From NCBI GenBank assembly GCA_009917455.1, contig QZDS01000006.1:124001-188000 (forward strand): DNA of 64,000 bases. Reading direction: 5' to 3'. Positions 36,278 to 46,124 of this stretch are shown one piece after another. Below the pieces are notes generated by a model. That model worked only from the letters and a program-made list of their open reading frames with translations, was not told the DNA's origin and did no database searches. Position 1 is the first letter of the stretch; each line of letters opens with the position of its first letter. The position numbers were made by a program, and so were the translations under genes. Source of the stretch: a bacterium 1xD8-48. Lineage in GTDB: Bacteria; Bacillota; Clostridia; Lachnospirales; Lachnospiraceae.

Positions 36278-37996
36278 GTGGCATTGGGCAAATATGAGAT
36301 TGCGAAACTGAGGTCAAATGAAATAGATGCTTGTATTATAAAAACTTTGCAATCAGGACAAAGTTTTAGGGTTGAAGCTGGTGCTGGTTCTGGAAAAACT
36401 TATTCCCTGAATAAAGTGATTGATTGGATACAGGATAATTATTGGCAGTCATTGAATTTGAAGAAACAAAAAGTTGCCTGTATTACATATACGAATGCAG
36501 GTGTAGATGTTATAGCTTCAAGACTTCGGATGGAGAGTTTTATTGAGCCAATGACAATCCATACGTTTGCATGGGGTCTTATTAAGCAATTTGAGCATGA
36601 ATTGAAGAAGAAAGTAGTTGAAGAAAATCTGTTACCAGATGGGATAAAAGGTGATGATTTTGATATGGTGCATTATGAAATAGGGGCAAGGTATGTGGAA
36701 AACAGAGTTTTATATTTGCACCATAATGATGTCATTTTGTTGTTTGCCAGATTTATGGACAATAAAAAATTTCGTCAACTCATGACAGTGCAATATCCAA
36801 TTGTATTGATTGATGAATATCAGGATTCATTGAAAGCTATTATTGATCAATTCTTAAATTGGTTTATAGATATGAAAGAGGGACCACAGTTTGGGTTTTT
36901 TGGTGATGCATGGCAAACTATATATGAAAAGAGTTCGTGCGGTATAATTGATTCTGCCAATATTGCTGTTATTGGTAAAGAAGCAAATTTTCGTTCCCAA
37001 CAGGTAATTGTTGATGTATTAAATGAAATGAGACCTGAATTACCACAGATTTGTGCTACAGATGAAAATGATGGATTTGTCAAAGTAATTACATGCAATG
37101 ATTTTTGCGGGGATCGGCAGAAAGGGTACTATAAAGGTGAACTTCCCAATGACATTTTGATAGAGCGCATAGATAATTTGCAGGAAAAACTTGATAAGGA
37201 TTATCAATGGAATGATGAACATATTACATTGATGATTACACATAAAATGTTGGCAAAACAACAAAGTTATGTTAATCTTCTGGAAATGCTAGATGAACGT
37301 TTAAAAGATGGGGATGATCCTTATCTTGAATTTTTCTCAGAAGTAGTTGAACCTTTGTATTCAGCATTAGAGGAAAAACGGCTTACGCGGATTTTTGATG
37401 TATTAGGAAGCAGAGGGTATCCAATAGAGTATAAAGGGCAGAAACGAATTTGGAGCGAGTTTGAAAAACGGCTTGAGGAGGGGCGAAAGAGGACTATTGG
37501 AGATGTAATGAAGGTACTATTTGAATCACAAGGAATTCAGATACCAATACCGCCTAAAGTGCAGGAAAGTCATAAAAAATATTTGGATGATCCTGAAAAC
37601 CAATACGGAAGAAGTACAATAGGTCATCTCTATGGCATTTCATATTCTGAGGTGTTAAACACACTTGAGTTTTTAAGTCCGAATGCTGAGTATTCGACAG
37701 ATCATGGAGTAAAGGGAGAAGAATATCAAAATGTACTTTTTGTGGTTGGACGTGGTTGGAATAACTATCAATTTGATAAATATATGGGGTGTGATTCAAG
37801 TAAATTAAAAGGAAATGAATACGATGCATATGTGAGAAACAGGAATTTATTTTATGTATGTTGTTCTAGACCTAGAAAGAGACTTGTTCTGTTTATAACT
37901 GTCCCTGTAGAGGGCGATTTTATGGTATATTTGAAAAAGTTATTTGGAGTCGAAAATATATGTACATATAGTGAATTTATGAGCGAGGATAAATAA
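36278..37996 (+). CDS. gajB: Gabija GajB-like UvrD/Rep helicase
   Basis: A 572-residue SF1 helicase-like protein. Motif I is VEAGAGSGKTYSL (about 32-44), motif Ia CITYTNAG, motif II LIDEYQDS, motif III GDAWQTIY, and later TDHGVKGEEYQNVLFVV and YVCCSRPRKRLVL (motifs V and VI). GTG start 36278 follows AAGGAAAA. GajB is thought to act with GajA in a large complex that senses DNA ends or unwinds them. Together with gajA this forms a complete two-gene Gabija system. It ends about 70 bases before repeat copy B. Confidence 0.88.
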   Translation: MALGKYEIAKLRSNEIDACIIKTLQSGQSFRVEAGAGSGKTYSLNKVIDWIQDNYWQSLNLKKQKVACITYTNAGVDVIASRLRMESFIEPMTIHTFAWGLIKQFEHELKKKVVEENLLPDGIKGDDFDMVHYEIGARYVENRVLYLHHNDVILLFARFMDNKKFRQLMTVQYPIVLIDEYQDSLKAIIDQFLNWFIDMKEGPQFGFFGDAWQTIYEKSSCGIIDSANIAVIGKEANFRSQQVIVDVLNEMRPELPQICATDENDGFVKVITCNDFCGDRQKGYYKGELPNDILIERIDNLQEKLDKDYQWNDEHITLMITHKMLAKQQSYVNLLEMLDERLKDGDDPYLEFFSEVVEPLYSALEEKRLTRIFDVLGSRGYPIEYKGQKRIWSEFEKRLEEGRKRTIGDVMKVLFESQGIQIPIPPKVQESHKKYLDDPENQYGRSTIGHLYGISYSEVLNTLEFLSPNAEYSTDHGVKGEEYQNVLFVVGRGWNNYQFDKYMGCDSSKLKGNEYDAYVRNRNLFYVCCSRPRKRLVLFITVPVEGDFMVYLKKLFGVENICTYSEFMSEDK

Positions 37997-38063
37997 AGAA
38001 TATTTAAATGGGTATTTGGATTGTGGATATTAGCATAGCAAAATAGAGTTTTATTTGGTATTC

Positions 38064-38314
38064 CAACTTGACACTAATTCACCGTCAATTTTGCCCTAAC
38101 TTAGCATTAGCGAACCATACGCCCCACGAAGTTATGCGGGTTTCAGCGATTTTCGCGTGGGAAAAGTGAAAAAAGTTTGTGACATTAACTTGACATACGC
38201 GGGGTATGGGTCGATTTGTGTCGAAAATAGTCTACCGAAGTAGAAATGAGGGGATTTGGGGATAATAAGCACTTTATTTTGTGGTACATTGTGTCGAATA
38301 AAGTGCTTATTATG
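38064..38314 (+). repeat. Defence-array repeat, copy B
   Basis: Second direct copy, close to copy A across its full length, including the perfect 15-bp inverted repeat AATAAGCACTTTATT (38264-38278) and its mirror (38297-38311). The short reading frame open in copies A, C and D is stopped here by TAA at the CCCTAAC site, so that peptide is not essential to the repeat. It is only about 130 bases from the following Rpn start. Confidence 0.85.
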
Positions 38315-38442
38315 TGTTAGTTTAAGATAAATCGAATGAATTAAACCTATGTGATGTAGAAAATGCAAATTGTATTTCAAATATAGTTGTGTATACAGTA
38401 TGATAATGATATGATGCAAATAAGAAATACGGAGGATTGTTT

Positions 38443-39360
38443 ATGGGAAATATATATGATGGAGCATTTCGGACAATTTTAAATGACTGCAGACAGATGA
38501 TTATTCCGGTAATTAATGAGATTTTCAAGGAAGATTATACGGGAAATGAAATGATAGAGTTTCATCCCAACGATCATTTTATTGACCAACAGGATGTAGC
38601 AGGCAAGGAAAGAATAACAGATACTAATTTTATAATCTATGGAAAGAAAAAGAAGAAATACCATCTGGAATGTGAGAGTAGCCTGCCGGATGGGCGGATG
38701 ACAATCAGATTGTTTGAATATGATTCCCAGATCGCTTTAGATGAAGGTGAAGTTATCAATGAAACATTGACAGTGACATTTCCAAATACAGCAGTCCTGT
38801 ATCTAAGGAATTATAAAAAGACACCTGATAAAATGCGATATGTGATAAAAACTCCGGGTGGTATTGTGGAGTATGATGTACCGATTATGAAGGTGCAGGA
38901 ATATACTCTGGAAGATATTTTTTCAAAAGGCTTGTTGCTGTTAATTCCGTTTTATATTTTTTCACATGAAAAGAACTTTAAGGTGTATAATAGTAATGAA
39001 CAGAGATTGGCAGAGGTGAAAGCAGAGTACCGAAGTATCTTGGAGAGGCTTGATAAACTGGAGCAGGAAGGGATTATTGGGGCGTTTGACAAACGTACCA
39101 TTATAGAACTTTCTGGTGATGTGATTAGAGAAATCGCACAGAAGTATGAGAATGTGCAGAAAGGAATAGGTGGAATGATGAGCGGAGCGTTACTTGAGAC
39201 AGAAGCCAGGACAATTTTAAATAGAGGGAAAGACGAGGCTAAAAAAGAGACAGCACTCAGAATGTTGCAGGATGGTGAATTGCCAATTGATAAGGTGGCG
39301 AAATATTCAGGGTTGGACATTACGGAAGTGGAATTATTAGCGGGTGTTCAGACGGTATAG
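38443..39360 (+). CDS. Rpn/PD-(D/E)XK nuclease-family protein, copy 2
   Basis: A 305-residue near-duplicate of the protein at 33062. It keeps the catalytic Asp in ITDTNFIIYG and the YHLECES motif, and has the same start context. The main difference is a shorter C-terminal repeat (NRGKDEAKKE instead of NKGIDKGIDKTKKE). No terminator was seen between it and jetA 75 bases downstream, so unlike copy 1 it could be cotranscribed with the defence operon. Two direct copies 5.4 kb apart could recombine and delete the Gabija module. Confidence 0.8.
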   Translation: MGNIYDGAFRTILNDCRQMIIPVINEIFKEDYTGNEMIEFHPNDHFIDQQDVAGKERITDTNFIIYGKKKKKYHLECESSLPDGRMTIRLFEYDSQIALDEGEVINETLTVTFPNTAVLYLRNYKKTPDKMRYVIKTPGGIVEYDVPIMKVQEYTLEDIFSKGLLLLIPFYIFSHEKNFKVYNSNEQRLAEVKAEYRSILERLDKLEQEGIIGAFDKRTIIELSGDVIREIAQKYENVQKGIGGMMSGALLETEARTILNRGKDEAKKETALRMLQDGELPIDKVAKYSGLDITEVELLAGVQTV

Positions 39361-39435
39361 AAGAGTGTGGATATTTTATAAGATATAACTATTATTGGAA
39401 AATGAAAGAAGGATGTGGATAAGTTTGCTTGAGGG

Positions 39436-40926
39436 GTGAAAGGGAAATACAAATTGAAATATTTAGAATCAATTCAGGAAACCATATATTTGTCTGCCGG
39501 TAATGCGCCGCAATACCGGCGTATTATGCGGATTTTTTTTACAGAGTACGAAAAAATGCATTTTCAGTTATATAAAGAAGATGTGTTGGATTTACTTAGG
39601 GAGTATCCGGAGTTTTCGGATTATTCTATGGAGCAGTTGAAATCAGATTTAGAGGCGTTGGTTGGATGGAAAAATCTTACGCCCATCCAGGATCCGAAAA
39701 GAGTTTATACAATTGCGGAATATAAAAATAAGCAGTACCGTTATACCATGTCGGAATATGCGGTTGAGATAGAGAGAATGACGGTAAAACTGGAAAATCT
39801 TTTCATGGACAGTGGTAATCTGTCCATGAATTATTTTGTGCGGATTGAAAATGCACTGAATGAAATGGAGCAGATTGACCGTCAGGAACTGAAAGCGGTG
39901 AATGAGTGGTGGAGTAATTTACAGGAAGATTTTAAGAGATTAAATCGGAATTATCAGGATTATTTGAGAGAATTCTATTCAGGCAAATCAGATAAGATGC
40001 TCAAATCTATTGAATTTGTCATACATAAAGACAGGTTTATTTCTTATTTACAGGAGTTTGTGCAGCAGCTTCAGAATAAATCCATACGTATCGAAAATAT
40101 CATTGAGAAATTGCCGCGGCAGATAGTGGACAGGGTATTGGAGAGGGTTATTGAGAGCGAATTGGCAATCCCACACCCGGATTCGGAAATACAGGATTTA
40201 AGGGAGAATGCGATAAAAGAAAACATATACGGAAAATGGCAGAGTCTGTCAGATTGGTTCGTTTCGACAGATAAGTACCCAAGCGAAAGTCAGAAAGTAA
40301 TGGATATTACAGATGAGGTCATACGCAAAATCATACAGAATGCGGCCTTGATCGTGCAGATCCAAAATTGGGGAATCAGCCGTAAGGAAGACTACAAGAA
40401 ATTTGTGCAGATGTTTGCGCGGTGTGAAAATGTGGAGGAGGCGCATAAGCTTTCGGCACATGTATTCGGAATACAGCATGTGCGGCATTTCAGGGTAAAC
40501 CTTCCGCGTTCTACGGACAGCATAAACAGCGGCGTTTTTGATGAGCTGCCATCGGAATATGAATTGAAGCCCCATACCAGAACGTATAAACCAAGAATAC
40601 ATAAGTCCGGGTTTGAGAGTAAAGCGCTTGAGAAACTTACTCAGCGTAACCAATATTTGAAAAAACTGGAAGAAGACAGAAAGCTGGTTATGAAGTATAT
40701 TCAGGACAGGCAGTTGGATATCAGCAGGATTGACGACTGCATTTCTGTGGATACGCGGGAGACTCTTTTGCGTTGGATTGCACAGGCAAATCTGACTGTT
40801 TCAAAAAGTGGAAGAACCGAGTATGGGCAGGTATTTCATTTAATAAAACAGGAGGGAATCCATACGCTGAAATGCGAGGATGGGGATCTGATGATGCCCA
40901 GATATATATTTCAGTTTGAGGATTAG
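39436..40926 (+). CDS. jetA: Wadjet type II JetA (DUF2397)
   Basis: A 496-residue protein with the DUF2397/TIGR02677-like N-terminus (YLSAGNAPQYRRIMRIFF, then LEALVGWKNLTPIQDPKRV and YRYTMSEYAVEIERM). In Wadjet it is the kleisin-like subunit that bridges the SMC-type JetC heads. The start is GTG 39436; TTG 39454 with AAAGGG nine bases upstream is a good alternative. It heads a tight four-gene operon jetA-jetB-jetC-jetD. Wadjet systems recognise and cut small circular DNA such as plasmids. Confidence 0.88.
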   Translation: MKGKYKLKYLESIQETIYLSAGNAPQYRRIMRIFFTEYEKMHFQLYKEDVLDLLREYPEFSDYSMEQLKSDLEALVGWKNLTPIQDPKRVYTIAEYKNKQYRYTMSEYAVEIERMTVKLENLFMDSGNLSMNYFVRIENALNEMEQIDRQELKAVNEWWSNLQEDFKRLNRNYQDYLREFYSGKSDKMLKSIEFVIHKDRFISYLQEFVQQLQNKSIRIENIIEKLPRQIVDRVLERVIESELAIPHPDSEIQDLRENAIKENIYGKWQSLSDWFVSTDKYPSESQKVMDITDEVIRKIIQNAALIVQIQNWGISRKEDYKKFVQMFARCENVEEAHKLSAHVFGIQHVRHFRVNLPRSTDSINSGVFDELPSEYELKPHTRTYKPRIHKSGFESKALEKLTQRNQYLKKLEEDRKLVMKYIQDRQLDISRIDDCISVDTRETLLRWIAQANLTVSKSGRTEYGQVFHLIKQEGIHTLKCEDGDLMMPRYIFQFED

Positions 40927-40949
40927 GAAAATTCGCAGAAAGGGGAAAA

Positions 40950-42089
40950 ATGGAAGCGGCGAAAGCATTAATAGAAAATTGTTGGATTGATAAGAAGAGG
41001 GATAAGGAATTATATATGGAGGTTCGCAGGGAGCTGCCCAAGTGTCAGAAATTTTTCCGGGAGCAGCTTGGCTGGACGATCATCAATAATGAACAGATAT
41101 TGAAGGTGGAGAAAATACCTGCCCATGCGGAGAGCTATATGGGAATAACAGATTTTTCGGAAAGCAGGGATTACTGCCTTTTTTGCGCTGTCCTGGCATT
41201 TCTGGAAGATAAGGAGGAGCAGGAGCAATTCTTGCTGTCAGAATTGGTAGATATGTTGGAACTACAGCTAAAAGGTGTGATGGATATGGACTGGACTTCC
41301 TTCACGCACAGGAAGTCTTTGGTTAGAGTGTTGCAGTTTTGTGAGCATATGAGGTTGTTAGAAGCATATGAAGGGAGTAGCGATAATGTTGGCAGCAACA
41401 TAGGGCAGGAGATTTTGTATGAAAATACTGGGCTTTCCAGATATATAGCGGTGAATTTTGCATACAGCATAGCTAATTTCCAATCATGGGTAGACTTTGA
41501 GAAACAGCAGAATGCGGAAAGCGAAACGGACAGAGGCCATTATCGGATTAATCGTGTATACAGGCAGATGGCTGCGGCACCGGCTCTTTACTGGAGCCAG
41601 TCCGACAACCCGAACAGCATCTATTTGAAAAACCAGAGGCAGTGGATACAGAAAAATTTCGGTGAGTATTTGGGAGGACAGCTTCATATCCATAAAAATG
41701 CGGCTTTTCTGGTCATGGATGAAGAGGAATCTTTTGGGGAAAGGCATCCAAGAGAGGCGATGCTTCCGGAACTTGTTTTGCTCTTTTGCGGACGGATCAG
41801 GGAAAAAGCGGACGAAGGTGTCTGGATGAAAAGGCAGGATGAGTGCATTATTGTTTCTAAAAAAGAGTTTCAGAAGGAACTTTATGATTGCCGTGATAGG
41901 TATAGAGCAGCATGGAGTAAAGAGTACAGGGAGATGGAAGACGAGAAGCTATTGACAGCGGTTACTTCTTATATGAAATCATGGATGATGATTGACGAGA
42001 GTGACGGGGAGATTGTCATTTATCCTGCGGCGGGAAAAATGATCGGGAATTATCCGGCAGAGTTTGAGTTAAAGGAGAAGAACAGATGA
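40950..42089 (+). CDS. jetB: Wadjet type II JetB (DUF2398)
   Basis: A 379-residue protein of the DUF2398/TIGR02678 type: MEAAKALIENCWIDKKRDKE at the N-terminus, and an RVYRQMAAAPALYW block in the middle (about 200-215). The predicted role is the winged-helix KITE-like subunit on JetA. ATG follows AAAGGGG. It overlaps jetC by four bases (ATGA), supporting coupled translation. Identity rests on length, order and motifs. Confidence 0.85.
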   Translation: MEAAKALIENCWIDKKRDKELYMEVRRELPKCQKFFREQLGWTIINNEQILKVEKIPAHAESYMGITDFSESRDYCLFCAVLAFLEDKEEQEQFLLSELVDMLELQLKGVMDMDWTSFTHRKSLVRVLQFCEHMRLLEAYEGSSDNVGSNIGQEILYENTGLSRYIAVNFAYSIANFQSWVDFEKQQNAESETDRGHYRINRVYRQMAAAPALYWSQSDNPNSIYLKNQRQWIQKNFGEYLGGQLHIHKNAAFLVMDEEESFGERHPREAMLPELVLLFCGRIREKADEGVWMKRQDECIIVSKKEFQKELYDCRDRYRAAWSKEYREMEDEKLLTAVTSYMKSWMMIDESDGEIVIYPAAGKMIGNYPAEFELKEKNR

Positions 42090-45000
42090 GAGAGCGTTGG
42101 CATATGAACCGAATCGGTTTTGTAAATTTCTGGCTGTACGATGATGAAGTGTTTTCTTTTGCAGACGGGAAATTGCTTCTCCGCGGACAGAATGGTTCCG
42201 GAAAATCTATCACAACGCAGAGTTTTATTCCTTTTATACTGGACGGGGACAGAACGCCCAGCAGGTTGGATCCTTTTGGCTCCAATGACAGGAGAATGGA
42301 ATACTATTTTTTGAACGATGGGGAGAAGGAGGAGGCCACCGGCTATCTGTACTTGGAGTTTCAGAAGGGGAACCGCTATCGGACGATTGGAATCGGACAA
42401 CAGGCGCAAAGGGGGAAACCTATGGGCTTTTGGGGATTTGTCGTCTTGGATGGGAGGAGAATCGGATTTGATTTTAACCTGTACAGGGAAGTGGGAGATA
42501 CGAAGATTGCGTACACGAAACAGGAGATGAAAAAGGAGCTGGGAGAAAACAATCTGTTTACGGAAACACAGAAAGATTATATGCGTTTTGTAAATAAACA
42601 TATATTTGGGTTTCCTAGGCTGGAACAGTATGAACAGTTTATACGGCTGCTCATAAAAGTCAGGGCACCCAAGCTTTCCAAGGAATTTACGCCGAAGAAA
42701 GTATATGAGATATTGAACGATTCTTTGCAGACGTTGTCAGATGAGGATCTGCGCGCCATGGTGGACGCCATGGAGAAAATGGATGATATACAGGATAAGC
42801 TGAATGGATTAAAAAGGGCTTATAAAGATTTGCAGATTATAAGGAATGAGTATGTAAGGTATAATCAGTATATGCTGGGACAGAAAGCGACCGCGTATCT
42901 GGAAGAAAAGAGGATGGTTGACGCGGCCAGGGAAAAGCTGGAAGCGGAGACGGATGAATTGGAGGAGACAAAGGAACGGCTGGAGAAATCTTACGGTCGT
43001 GCCGAGGCGCTTAGAGCGGAAAAAGGCCTGCTGGAACGAGAGAAGGAAGCCATCGGGACAACAGATTTAGAGGAGGCGGACGAAAAATTAAGGCAGTGCC
43101 GGAAACGCCGGGAAGATGCGGAGAAAGAAATAGCGCTTTATTGCCAGCATATGGAGCAGCACAAAAATGCGATACGGGAGTATGACGCTGCCATACGTGA
43201 GATCAGGAAGAAGGTCGATGCCTGCCAGATGGAGATAGAGCGGTTTGTGAGTGATATGAATGAATTACAGGAGACAATCCGTTTTTCAGGGCATGGACAA
43301 ATCGTAAGCTTGTGGAAATATTCGGAGAGCTATGAGGCATGTAAAAATATCAAAATTGAAATTGAAAAATTGTGCAAAAGCGTGGAGTCGGCATTGGAGG
43401 AGCTGAAAAAGTTCAGGGAAATACAGCTACAGTGGGACAGGCTGTCGGAAGAGTGCAGCGTTCTGGAGGAAAAGAAAGCGCAGGCGTGGCAGCAGGTGAA
43501 CGATGCGGAGAAGATGGAGGACGGGCTGAGGGATGATTTGATTGAAGCATACTATGGCCTGGAGAAGCTTAACCAGGAATTTTATCTGTCCAAAAAGGAA
43601 CTGGAACAGATATCGGCATATATTCAGAAATACCAGGGTATGGCAGACTATGGCGATATACGCAACCTCGTTGGAAATATATGGAAGATGAAAAACCAAA
43701 AGCTGGGAAGCGAACTTTCCGCCTTGAAAGTGCGGAAGGAAAAACAGGCGGAGACTGTGAGAGTCTGCGGGGAAGAGTTGGAGGAATTGGAAAAGATGCC
43801 GGAGATCACGCCGGTGCGCAGAGAAATTTTGTGCAGGACGAGGGAAAAACTGTCAGAGAACCATATCGCCTTTTTGCCTTTCTATAAAGCGGTGGACTTT
43901 ACGGAAGATGTTTCTGGGCAGGAGAGGGATTTGATGGAATGTCAGTTGGAGGATGCAGGACTTTTGGATGCTCTGGTGGTGGCAAAGAAAGATTATATGC
44001 GGGCAATGCAGGTTCTGGGGGAATGGTCAGATAAGGTTCTCTGCTTAGAAGATTCCGGGAAAATGGGATACGGTAAACTGGCGGCGGTTGCCCAAGATAT
44101 GGAACTGCGGAAGATGATCGAGCGGATTTTATCAAATATCGGGGAGGAAGACGGCTGTCAGATTGTGTTAAAGCCAAATGGCTATTTCAGGCACGGTGCG
44201 TTGGAGGGGTACAGCAGGCCGGAAAAGGAAGCGTGCTACATTGGGGAAGCCATCAGAAGAAAGAAGAGGGAGGAACAAATCAGAAGAAAAAAAGAAGAAT
44301 TGCAGCTTTTGCGGCAGGAACTGGAGGCATTGGAGCAGGGAATAGCCGGATTGGAGAAACGGATTGCCATCTTGCAGGAAGAATATCGCGGGCTGCCCGT
44401 ATTTGACGAATTGGATGCGGCAATTGCGATGAAGAAGGATTTAAACTGGACGTTTGAAAAGTGCGGTGAAGAGTGCGGGAAGAAACAGAAAGAGAAAGAA
44501 GAATGTGAAACGCAAAAAAAGCAGTCCGCACAGCGGGTTATAACCAAGTGCAGGGAACTGCCCTATGAAAGAAACATTGAGAGTTATGAGGAGATACTGG
44601 AAGCGCTTTATGAGTATAAAAGTCAGTTAGAATCCTTTCAGATCGCGGTGATGCGCCTTTTGGCGGAGCAAGAGAGAGAGGATATGCAGAAACGGCTGAT
44701 TGAGAAAGAGGAGGACGCAATCGATGCGGAAGATATCCATAAGAAAAGGGCGGAGCGGGAATTACAGGAACAGAGGCTACAGATTGAAAAATTGGAAGAA
44801 TTCCTGAATGCACCGGAGAACAGGGAGAAAGCGGAACGGTTAAAAACAATTCGGGATGAGCTGGACTTAAAAAGTAAGGAAGAAACGGAATTAGGTAAAA
44901 AACAGGCTGTATGGGAAGATGCCGTGAAAAGATTGGAGCCGGATATTGAGATACGGAAAAGTAATGTGATGGAAAAAATGGAGAAGGAGGCCCGGCTCAG

Positions 45001-46123
45001 GCAATATTTTGATGAAGAATTATCTTTGGGGCTTGTATTTGCCAGAGAAAGCAAAACCATACCGGAGGCGGCTAAACAGGCAGAAAGTGTCATCAGAGAA
45101 GCTGACAGAAATAGATCCGTGGCGGAGATTGTGTCGAATCTGGACAGGATTTTTCATGCCCATATTGGAAATCTGGTAACTTACGGGACGTTTATGGAGG
45201 AGTGTTTCGCGCAAGGGACAACAGATGCGATGGTTTTGCGTAAACGTCATAGAATCGTCTCTTATATGCAGGGGCGTAAACTATATTTTGAAGAATTCTA
45301 TCAGGTAATCAAAGAGAGAATTGATGAAACCGAACTGTTGATCCGCCAAAAAGACAGGGAACTGTTTGAGAATATCCTGTCGGATACACTTAGCAGGAAG
45401 TTAAATGTCCGTATTGCGGAAAGCAGGAAGTGGATTCAGGATATGTCTTCCCTTATGCGAAAGATGGATACTTCCATGTCGCTGACCTTTTCGTTGGACT
45501 GGAGGGCTAAAACCGCGGAGGGTGACGGGGAACTGGATACGGCGGAGTTGGAGAAGATGCTGAACCGTGACAGGGAATTGATGACGGCGGAGGATATTGA
45601 AAGGATCTCCGCACATTTCAGAAATAAGATTTATACGGTAAAACAGACGGCGGAGGAAAACGGTGAAGTCTTAAACTATTCTGATTTGGTGAGGGAAGCG
45701 CTGGATTATCGGAAGTGGTTTGAATTCAAAATGTTTTATTATCGAAATGACGAGAACAAAAAGGAATTGACAAACGGAGCCTTTAACCGCTTCAGCGGTG
45801 GCGAGAAGGCAATGGCCATGTATGTTCCGCTGTTTGCCGCGGTGAATGCGCAATATAAAAAGGCGGAGAATGACGATTTGCCAAGAGTGATTGCGTTGGA
45901 TGAAGCTTTTGCGGGTGTGGATGACAAAAATATCAGCAGCATGTTTGATCTCGTAAGAAAGTTCGATTTCGATTATATCATGAATTCACAGGTGCTGTGG
46001 GGATGTTATGCGTCCGTACCCTTCCTGCGGATCGCGGAATTGCTTCGGCCTGCCAATTCTCAAGTAGTTACGGTGATCTATTATCTGTGGAACGGAAAAC
46101 AGAGAATCATTGAGGAACAGTAA
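42086..46123 (+). CDS. jetC: Wadjet type II JetC SMC-like ATPase (TIGR02680 type)
   Basis: A 1345-residue SMC/MukB-like protein. Walker A is RGQNGSGKSITTQSF (about 35-45) followed by PFILDGDRTPSRLDPFGS; two long coiled coils (about 250-430 and 690-960) flank a hinge-like region; the C-terminal head has NRFSGGEKAMAMYVPLF (signature) and ALDEAFAGVDDKN (Walker B and D loop). It is the DNA-loop-extruding motor of Wadjet. Full length for the family and with no frameshift, so the system looks intact. Confidence 0.92.
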   Translation: MRERWHMNRIGFVNFWLYDDEVFSFADGKLLLRGQNGSGKSITTQSFIPFILDGDRTPSRLDPFGSNDRRMEYYFLNDGEKEEATGYLYLEFQKGNRYRTIGIGQQAQRGKPMGFWGFVVLDGRRIGFDFNLYREVGDTKIAYTKQEMKKELGENNLFTETQKDYMRFVNKHIFGFPRLEQYEQFIRLLIKVRAPKLSKEFTPKKVYEILNDSLQTLSDEDLRAMVDAMEKMDDIQDKLNGLKRAYKDLQIIRNEYVRYNQYMLGQKATAYLEEKRMVDAAREKLEAETDELEETKERLEKSYGRAEALRAEKGLLEREKEAIGTTDLEEADEKLRQCRKRREDAEKEIALYCQHMEQHKNAIREYDAAIREIRKKVDACQMEIERFVSDMNELQETIRFSGHGQIVSLWKYSESYEACKNIKIEIEKLCKSVESALEELKKFREIQLQWDRLSEECSVLEEKKAQAWQQVNDAEKMEDGLRDDLIEAYYGLEKLNQEFYLSKKELEQISAYIQKYQGMADYGDIRNLVGNIWKMKNQKLGSELSALKVRKEKQAETVRVCGEELEELEKMPEITPVRREILCRTREKLSENHIAFLPFYKAVDFTEDVSGQERDLMECQLEDAGLLDALVVAKKDYMRAMQVLGEWSDKVLCLEDSGKMGYGKLAAVAQDMELRKMIERILSNIGEEDGCQIVLKPNGYFRHGALEGYSRPEKEACYIGEAIRRKKREEQIRRKKEELQLLRQELEALEQGIAGLEKRIAILQEEYRGLPVFDELDAAIAMKKDLNWTFEKCGEECGKKQKEKEECETQKKQSAQRVITKCRELPYERNIESYEEILEALYEYKSQLESFQIAVMRLLAEQEREDMQKRLIEKEEDAIDAEDIHKKRAERELQEQRLQIEKLEEFLNAPENREKAERLKTIRDELDLKSKEETELGKKQAVWEDAVKRLEPDIEIRKSNVMEKMEKEARLRQYFDEELSLGLVFARESKTIPEAAKQAESVIREADRNRSVAEIVSNLDRIFHAHIGNLVTYGTFMEECFAQGTTDAMVLRKRHRIVSYMQGRKLYFEEFYQVIKERIDETELLIRQKDRELFENILSDTLSRKLNVRIAESRKWIQDMSSLMRKMDTSMSLTFSLDWRAKTAEGDGELDTAELEKMLNRDRELMTAEDIERISAHFRNKIYTVKQTAEENGEVLNYSDLVREALDYRKWFEFKMFYYRNDENKKELTNGAFNRFSGGEKAMAMYVPLFAAVNAQYKKAENDDLPRVIALDEAFAGVDDKNISSMFDLVRKFDFDYIMNSQVLWGCYASVPFLRIAELLRPANSQVVTVIYYLWNGKQRIIEEQ

Positions 46124-46124
46124 A

